Origin: Lachnospiraceae bacterium | Lineage (GTDB): Bacteria; Bacillota; Clostridia; Lachnospirales; Lachnospiraceae | Assembly: GCA_902362715.1 (NCBI GenBank) | Contig: CABIXN010000004.1 | Location: forward strand, 149,337-213,336 | Length of the DNA stretch: 64,000 nucleotides | Direction: 5' to 3' | In this document: positions 59,979 to 64,000 of the stretch, in pieces | Numbering within the stretch: the first letter of the stretch is position 1 | How the letters are laid out: the number at the start of each line of letters is the position of its first letter | The notes under the pieces: model-generated | What the model saw: only the letters and a program-made list of their open reading frames with translations | Told to the model about the DNA's origin: nothing | Databases searched by the model: none | Translations under genes and position numbers: made by a program

Positions 59979-62597
59979 CTATTTTTTTATATACTCCCGG
60001 ACTACTCTTATGAGCTGAATCACAAAGGTCGGAATAAATGCCAGTACATAAATCATAATCAGCTGAAAGCCGGTAATCGCAGATACCTCAAACAGCCCTT
60101 TCAGGCCCGGAACCAAAAGAACCAGGTGAATCAGAATCATTCCAAGTACAAATGCTAAAAGGCTCCACCAGTTGCGTTTCATTCCGATTTTGAAAATAGA
60201 CTGATTGCTTCTGCAGTTAAATCCATGGAACAGCCGCGCCATAGTCAGTACCGCAAATGCCATGGAACTAGCCGTCACCGCATTTGTCCCAAGACCGATA
60301 TAAAAAGCGGCAATGGTACAGGCTGCAATCAGTCCGCCCTGATATGCCAGTTTTATCAAAAAGTCTTTAGTCAAAATTCCTGTTTTCGGATCCCTTGGCT
60401 TCTGGGAAAGCACCTCACGTTCCGGCGGCTCCATTCCAATGGCCAGCGCCGGCAGTGAATCAGTTACCAGATTAATAAATAGCAGCTGTACCGGTGCAAA
60501 TGGCACCGGAAGCCCCAGAAGGGAAGTATAAAGTACTGCAAAAATTCCGGCCGTATTTCCGGAAAGCAGGAACTGAATGGCATTCTTAATATTTCTATAA
60601 ACATTCCGTCCATTGGACACCGCTTTTATAATCGTCGCAAAATTATCATCCGTCAAAATCATAGACGCCGCATCTTTTGAGACTTCCGTTCCGGTAATTC
60701 CCATGGCAACGCCGATATCAGCTTTTTTCAGCGCCGGAGCATCGTTCACTCCGTCACCGGTCATGGCCGCAATGCGGCCTTTCCGCTGCCATGCATCTAC
60801 AATACGTATCTTATTCTCCGGGGAAACTCTGGCATATACTGAAATTTTCTCCAAAACCTCATCCAGCTGCTCATCTGTCATGGCGTCCAGCTGTGCCCCT
60901 GTTACAGCCATATCCCCATCCTCAAAAATTCCAATCTGTTTTGCAATAGCCGTGGCTGTTACCTTATGGTCTCCAGTTATCATAATCGGCTTGATTCCCG
61001 CCCGTTTGGCATCCGCAACAGCGTCTTTTGACTCTTCTCTCGGAGGATCAATCATAGATACCAGGCCCAGGAAGACATAATCTTTTTCCTCATCCAGCGT
61101 CAGTGCCATGCCCGCTTCAATTTCCCGGTAGGCAAATGCAAGCACTCTGAGACCATTTTCAGAAAACTTTTGATTCTGAGCCAGAACTGCCTCCCGATCT
61201 CTTTCCTCTGCTTTTCTAACTGTAAATCCGCCGTTTTTATCAGAAACTGCGATACCTGTCATACGTTCCAGCAGAACATCCACTGCGCCCTTTGTAAATA
61301 TAACGTCCCTGCCGTCCATCTGATACCGGGTACTCATCAGCTTTCGATCTGAATCAAAAGCGATCTCTTCTAACCGCTGCATTTCGTTTCTGATATCCTG
61401 GTATGGAATGCCATATTTCTCAGCCATTTCCAGCATACAAAATTCTGTCGGATCACCGATGCCTTTTCCTTCTGAAATTGAGGAATCATTATTTAAAACC
61501 ATGTTGTAAATAAGATAGCGATCCAGATCCTGCTTTAAATCAATATCTGCCGGCCCGGTACATATGTCATTCCTGTATAATTCCTGAACTGTCATTTTAT
61601 TCTGGGTCAGGGTTCCGGTTTTATCTGAACAGATAACAGAAACACAGCCAAGACTTTCCACTGCTTTTAATTCTTTAATAATAGCATGTTCTTTTGCCAT
61701 TTTCTGTGTTCCCATTGCCTGCACAATGGTAACAATAGAACCAAGCGCCTCCGGAATAGCTGCTACTGCCAGCGCTACTGCAAACAGAAGTGAATCCAGA
61801 ATCGTCATATCACGATAAATACTCAGTAAAAATACTACTGCACAGATCACCATAATCAACGCTGCAAGCTTTTTGCTGAAATTATCAAGACTGATCTGAA
61901 GGGGAGTTTTTTTCTCCTTTGTAAGATTCATCAAATCTGCAATTTTACCAATCTCAGTGTCCATACCGGTGCCGGTGACAACAACAACCGCGCGGCCGGA
62001 AGCAACAAGGCTCCCAGAATACACCATATTCAGTCTGTCTGCAAGTACAGCTTCCTGTGCCAGCACCTCATCCGTTTTGTCTACATTTAAAGATTCTCCG
62101 GTAAGCGAGCTTTCATTTACCTGCAGTGCATAATTTTCTATAATTCTGCCGTCGGCAACTACCATATCCCCGGCTTCCAGCAGCAAAATATCTCCCGGAA
62201 CAACATCTTTAGATGGAACCTGTACGGTCTCGTGATCCCGAAGCAATTTTGCATGGGGTGATGAGAGAGCCTTTAATGAATCCAGAGACTTTTGAGCATT
62301 TGCATATTGAACAGTTCCCAGAATTGCATTTAATACAATTACAACCACAATAACAACTGTACTTTCTACATTTCCGGATATCATAGAAATAACAGCTGCA
62401 ACAATCAGTATAATTACAAGAAGATCATAGAACTGTTCTAAAAACACCTGAAACAGACTCTTCTTTTTTCCTTCGCGCAGAACATTTTCGCCTTTTTCCT
62501 GGCGGATCTGTTCTACCTGCAAAGCGTTGAGCCCTTCCGGTGTGGAGGAAAACTGTTCTAGCACTTCCATTCCTTTCATCTGATAAATTTCTTTCAT
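59979..62597 (-). CDS. P-type cation ATPase, calcium/manganese type
   Basis: 872 residues from ATG 62597 (AGGAGG, six bases upstream); the longer frame reads through the riboswitch and is rejected. P2-type ATPase: actuator loop TGES (166-169), transport-site helix AVAAIPEALGS with Glu283, phosphorylated Asp325 in CSDKTGTLT, nucleotide-domain KGA, hinge TGDGVNDAPALKKADIG, and NLVTDSLPALAIG on helix 6 (Asn and Asp ligands). It resembles bacterial Ca-ATPases such as LMCA1, but its manganese-type riboswitch argues for Mn2+ export, or for a pump of both ions. Confidence 0.93.
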   Translation of the reverse strand: MKEIYQMKGMEVLEQFSSTPEGLNALQVEQIRQEKGENVLREGKKKSLFQVFLEQFYDLLVIILIVAAVISMISGNVESTVVIVVVIVLNAILGTVQYANAQKSLDSLKALSSPHAKLLRDHETVQVPSKDVVPGDILLLEAGDMVVADGRIIENYALQVNESSLTGESLNVDKTDEVLAQEAVLADRLNMVYSGSLVASGRAVVVVTGTGMDTEIGKIADLMNLTKEKKTPLQISLDNFSKKLAALIMVICAVVFLLSIYRDMTILDSLLFAVALAVAAIPEALGSIVTIVQAMGTQKMAKEHAIIKELKAVESLGCVSVICSDKTGTLTQNKMTVQELYRNDICTGPADIDLKQDLDRYLIYNMVLNNDSSISEGKGIGDPTEFCMLEMAEKYGIPYQDIRNEMQRLEEIAFDSDRKLMSTRYQMDGRDVIFTKGAVDVLLERMTGIAVSDKNGGFTVRKAEERDREAVLAQNQKFSENGLRVLAFAYREIEAGMALTLDEEKDYVFLGLVSMIDPPREESKDAVADAKRAGIKPIMITGDHKVTATAIAKQIGIFEDGDMAVTGAQLDAMTDEQLDEVLEKISVYARVSPENKIRIVDAWQRKGRIAAMTGDGVNDAPALKKADIGVAMGITGTEVSKDAASMILTDDNFATIIKAVSNGRNVYRNIKNAIQFLLSGNTAGIFAVLYTSLLGLPVPFAPVQLLFINLVTDSLPALAIGMEPPEREVLSQKPRDPKTGILTKDFLIKLAYQGGLIAACTIAAFYIGLGTNAVTASSMAFAVLTMARLFHGFNCRSNQSIFKIGMKRNWWSLLAFVLGMILIHLVLLVPGLKGLFEVSAITGFQLIMIYVLAFIPTFVIQLIRVVREYIKK

Positions 62598-62629
62598 CTC
62601 TAACCTCCTGTGCAGATATGATTTTTCCA

Positions 62630-62691
62630 AAAGAAAAAGACTTTTCGTGTATATATTTTTAGATACAAAAAATACATACACGAAAAGTCTT
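62630..62691 (-). terminator. Riboswitch-controlled terminator before the P-type ATPase
   Basis: Minus-strand AAGACTTTTCGTGTAT (62691-62676) pairs perfectly with 62652-62637 around a 23-nt loop and runs into TTTCTTTT. Its 5' arm is also the 3' strand of the riboswitch P1 helix, so the two structures exclude each other. Confidence 0.9.
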
Positions 62692-62767
62692 GTCACCAAT
62701 CTGGTATACATTGCCGGGATTAACCGTGATGACGACAATGTATTTAGACTACTCCCTTTCCATATAC
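62676..62767 (-). promoter_or_regulatory. yybP-ykoY (manganese) riboswitch aptamer
   Basis: On the minus strand the conserved parts are in order: P1 5' strand GTATATGGAAAG (62767-62756), GGGAGTAG loop, a TACATTG...CAATGTA stem enclosing GTCGTCA and CCCGGC, and the second conserved loop GACAAGAC, ending in CTTTTCGTGTAT which pairs with P1 over 12 bp (with G-T pairs). These are the landmarks of the yybP-ykoY family, shown in other bacteria to sense Mn2+ and switch expression on. Ligand binding should hold P1, free the gene from the downstream terminator and switch the ATPase on. Confidence 0.9.
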
Positions 62768-62800
62768 TTATGAAATATTGGCTTTTTCTTTGTATTCATA

Positions 62801-62829
62801 ACTATAGCCGACTTGCATCAGATTTGCAA
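62801..62829 (-). promoter_or_regulatory. Promoter of the riboswitch-ATPase unit
   Basis: Minus-strand TTGCAA (62829-62824), 17-bp spacer, TATAGT (62806-62801). Transcription would start near 62795, about 28 nt before the aptamer. Confidence 0.7.
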
Positions 62830-62843
62830 GAACTTTTTTATAA

Positions 62844-62872
62844 ACAGTATCCGGCATCTGACCGGATACTGT
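62844..62872 (-). terminator. Terminator of the rubredoxin gene
   Basis: ACAGTATCCGG and CCGGATACTGT (62844-62854, 62862-62872) pair perfectly around 7 nt, 15 bp after the rubredoxin stop on the minus strand. The T-tract is weak. Confidence 0.7.
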
Positions 62873-62886
62873 TTTACTGCTGCTTA

Positions 62887-63045
62887 TTATTTTTCTGAAA
62901 AAGAATCTTTTCCCACACCGCATAAAGGACATTCAAAATCCTCCGGCAGATCTTCAAATTTCGTTCCCGGTGCAATACCAAGATCCGGATCACCTTTTGC
63001 CTCATCATATTCCCATCCACAGATATCGCATACATACACTTTCAT
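62887..63045 (-). CDS. Rubredoxin
   Basis: 52 residues, normal length for a one-iron rubredoxin. Translation begins [20 protein letters not shown] and contains the two iron loops CDICG (Cys6, Cys9) and CPLCG (Cys39, Cys42), with [16 protein letters not shown] between. AAGGAGGA stands about ten bases before ATG 63045. It passes electrons in oxygen and peroxide defence and faces the flavodiiron gene 280 bp away, read divergently, so the two are likely partners. Confidence 0.95.
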   Translation of the reverse strand: MKVYVCDICGWEYDEAKGDPDLGIAPGTKFEDLPEDFECPLCGVGKDSFSEK

Positions 63046-63324
63046 TTTTATAATCCTCCTTCTTATTTTCAGTATTTTAATTATATTAGCGTATTTCTTT
63101 GTTTGTTACAAGTATTCCTGTAATTGCTTTGAATTATACATATTATGGAATTTTATTTCTGTTGCAATTATCACTTCTTTATCCATTCTATTTTTTTACA
63201 ATCCTAAGTGACTTCTCTGGAAATATATAGTATGATAATGATGCAATTAATTTTGTTTTTTATTTCACAATTGCGGATACTATAAGTAAATATCCAAAAA
63301 ATTTTAATAGAAGGAGATGAACCT

Positions 63325-64000
63325 ATGTATTGTACAAAAAAAATTACAGATGATCTCACATGGGTCGGCGGCAACGACAGAAGACTTGCCATGTTTGAAG
63401 GAGTTTACTCCGTTCCGGACGGCGTATCTTATAACTCCTACCTGTTAACTGATGACAAAACTGTTTTATTCGACACAGTAGACCGGGCAGTCAGTACCGT
63501 TTTCTTTGAAAATCTTGCCCACACCTTAGATGGCCGGACACTCGACTATGTCATTATACAGCATATGGAACCGGATCATTCTGCCACCCTCTCAGAGCTG
63601 ATCCTTCGGTATCCTGATGTAAAAATCATTGCCAATGCCAAAACTGCAGTTATGATGAAGCAGTTTTTCGAATTTGAAGTGGACAGCCGCACGCTGCTTG
63701 TAAAAGAAGGAGATACCTTTGAAACAGGGCATCATACACTGACCTTTGTTATGGCTCCCATGGTACACTGGCCTGAAGTTATGGTTACTTATGATATGAC
63801 TGATAAAATTCTTTTCTCTGCAGATGCTTTCGGAACCTTTGGAGCATTAAATGGAGCTATTTTTGCAGATGAAGTTGATTTTAACCGTGACTATATGGAT
63901 GAAGCCCGCCGCTATTACTGTAATATTGTTGGTAAATACGGTACGCAGGTACAGGCACTTTTAAAGAAGGCTTCCTCACTGGAAATCAATATGATCTGCC
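63325..64000 (+). CDS. FprA-family flavodiiron protein, N-terminal part (cut by window edge)
   Basis: 225 residues are visible from ATG 63325 (RBS GAAGGAG); the rest lies beyond the window. The metallo-beta-lactamase-like domain is clear: Asn37-Ser-Tyr-Leu-Leu, the diiron ligands His80-x-Glu82-x-Asp84-His85 (QHMEPDHSA), MVHWPEVM with a His, and FSADAFGTFG with the bridging Asp. A flavodoxin domain should follow. These enzymes reduce O2 to water (or NO to N2O) with electrons from rubredoxin, protecting anaerobes. Confidence 0.93.
   Translation, partial: MYCTKKITDDLTWVGGNDRRLAMFEGVYSVPDGVSYNSYLLTDDKTVLFDTVDRAVSTVFFENLAHTLDGRTLDYVIIQHMEPDHSATLSELILRYPDVKIIANAKTAVMMKQFFEFEVDSRTLLVKEGDTFETGHHTLTFVMAPMVHWPEVMVTYDMTDKILFSADAFGTFGALNGAIFADEVDFNRDYMDEARRYYCNIVGKYGTQVQALLKKASSLEINMIC

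Noticed and set aside
62598..62738. N-terminal extension of the P-type ATPase frame up to 62738
   Set aside because: The extension is the riboswitch terminator and aptamer; the strong AGGAGG site fixes the start at 62597.

Overview
The window looks like chromosomal DNA of a spore-forming, low-to-mid GC anaerobe of the Clostridia, most likely family Lachnospiraceae (Blautia-like; genus is a guess). Support: strong AGGAGG ribosome binding sites almost everywhere, spore coat genes of the CotJ type, a SipL-like SPOCS/LysM protein, a DUF4317 protein, a rubredoxin/flavodiiron oxygen-defence pair, and many AT-rich, T-tailed terminators. I see no rRNA, tRNA, CRISPR array, insertion sequence or phage gene.

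Region 1 (1-22650) is accessory and is the most interesting part: a large carbohydrate-catabolism cluster of unassigned substrate. A DeoR-type regulator sits between two divergent operons. The leftward one (6029 to 1) holds a divergent DeoC-like aldolase, an FGGY kinase, an AroE-like dehydrogenase with an altered substrate pocket, a cupin phosphoglucose isomerase, a phosphotriesterase-family probable lactonase, a KDPG-type aldolase and a 2-hydroxyacid dehydrogenase cut by the window edge. The rightward one (6294-11476) holds the regulator, a PfkB kinase, a class II aldolase, a rhamnulokinase-like kinase and a Gfo/Idh/MocA oxidoreductase. Next come a stand-alone old-yellow-enzyme with an Fe-S motif, a ribose-type ABC importer operon with a zinc dehydrogenase and a TIM-barrel sugar epimerase/isomerase, then an unusual LacI repressor fused to a whole solute-binding-protein domain, and a second, paralogous epimerase read divergently. 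Together these look like import, oxidation/epimerisation, phosphorylation and aldol cleavage of an unusual sugar, sugar acid or glycoside.

Region 2 (22850-25760) carries a fused CotJA-CotJB gene with CotJC (spore coat) and an orphan non-pyrrolysine MttB-family methyltransferase. Region 3 (25762-36600) holds a phosphopantetheinyl transferase behind glmS, an aminotransferase, a two-gene ABC importer without its binding protein, a GntR regulator with YqeY, a secreted NlpC/P60 hydrolase with a WalR-type box, SipL and a lipoprotein. Region 4 (36689-50901) holds plsC, two oxidoreductases, an SGNH esterase, murF-ddl, an SDR reductase, PAP2 and ZIP membrane proteins, DUF4317, a LysR regulator, metA, galE and a ferredoxin-nitroreductase. 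Region 5 (51005-64000) is rich in envelope and metal functions: uppP, a MATE exporter, a class A penicillin-binding protein, a VanY-like peptidase, a two-component system, a P-type cation ATPase under a yybP-ykoY (manganese) riboswitch with a clear terminator switch, rubredoxin, and the start of a flavodiiron protein.

All names rest on motif recognition by eye; no database search was run. Starts were moved inward from the longest open frame where a ribosome binding site or promoter decided the matter.
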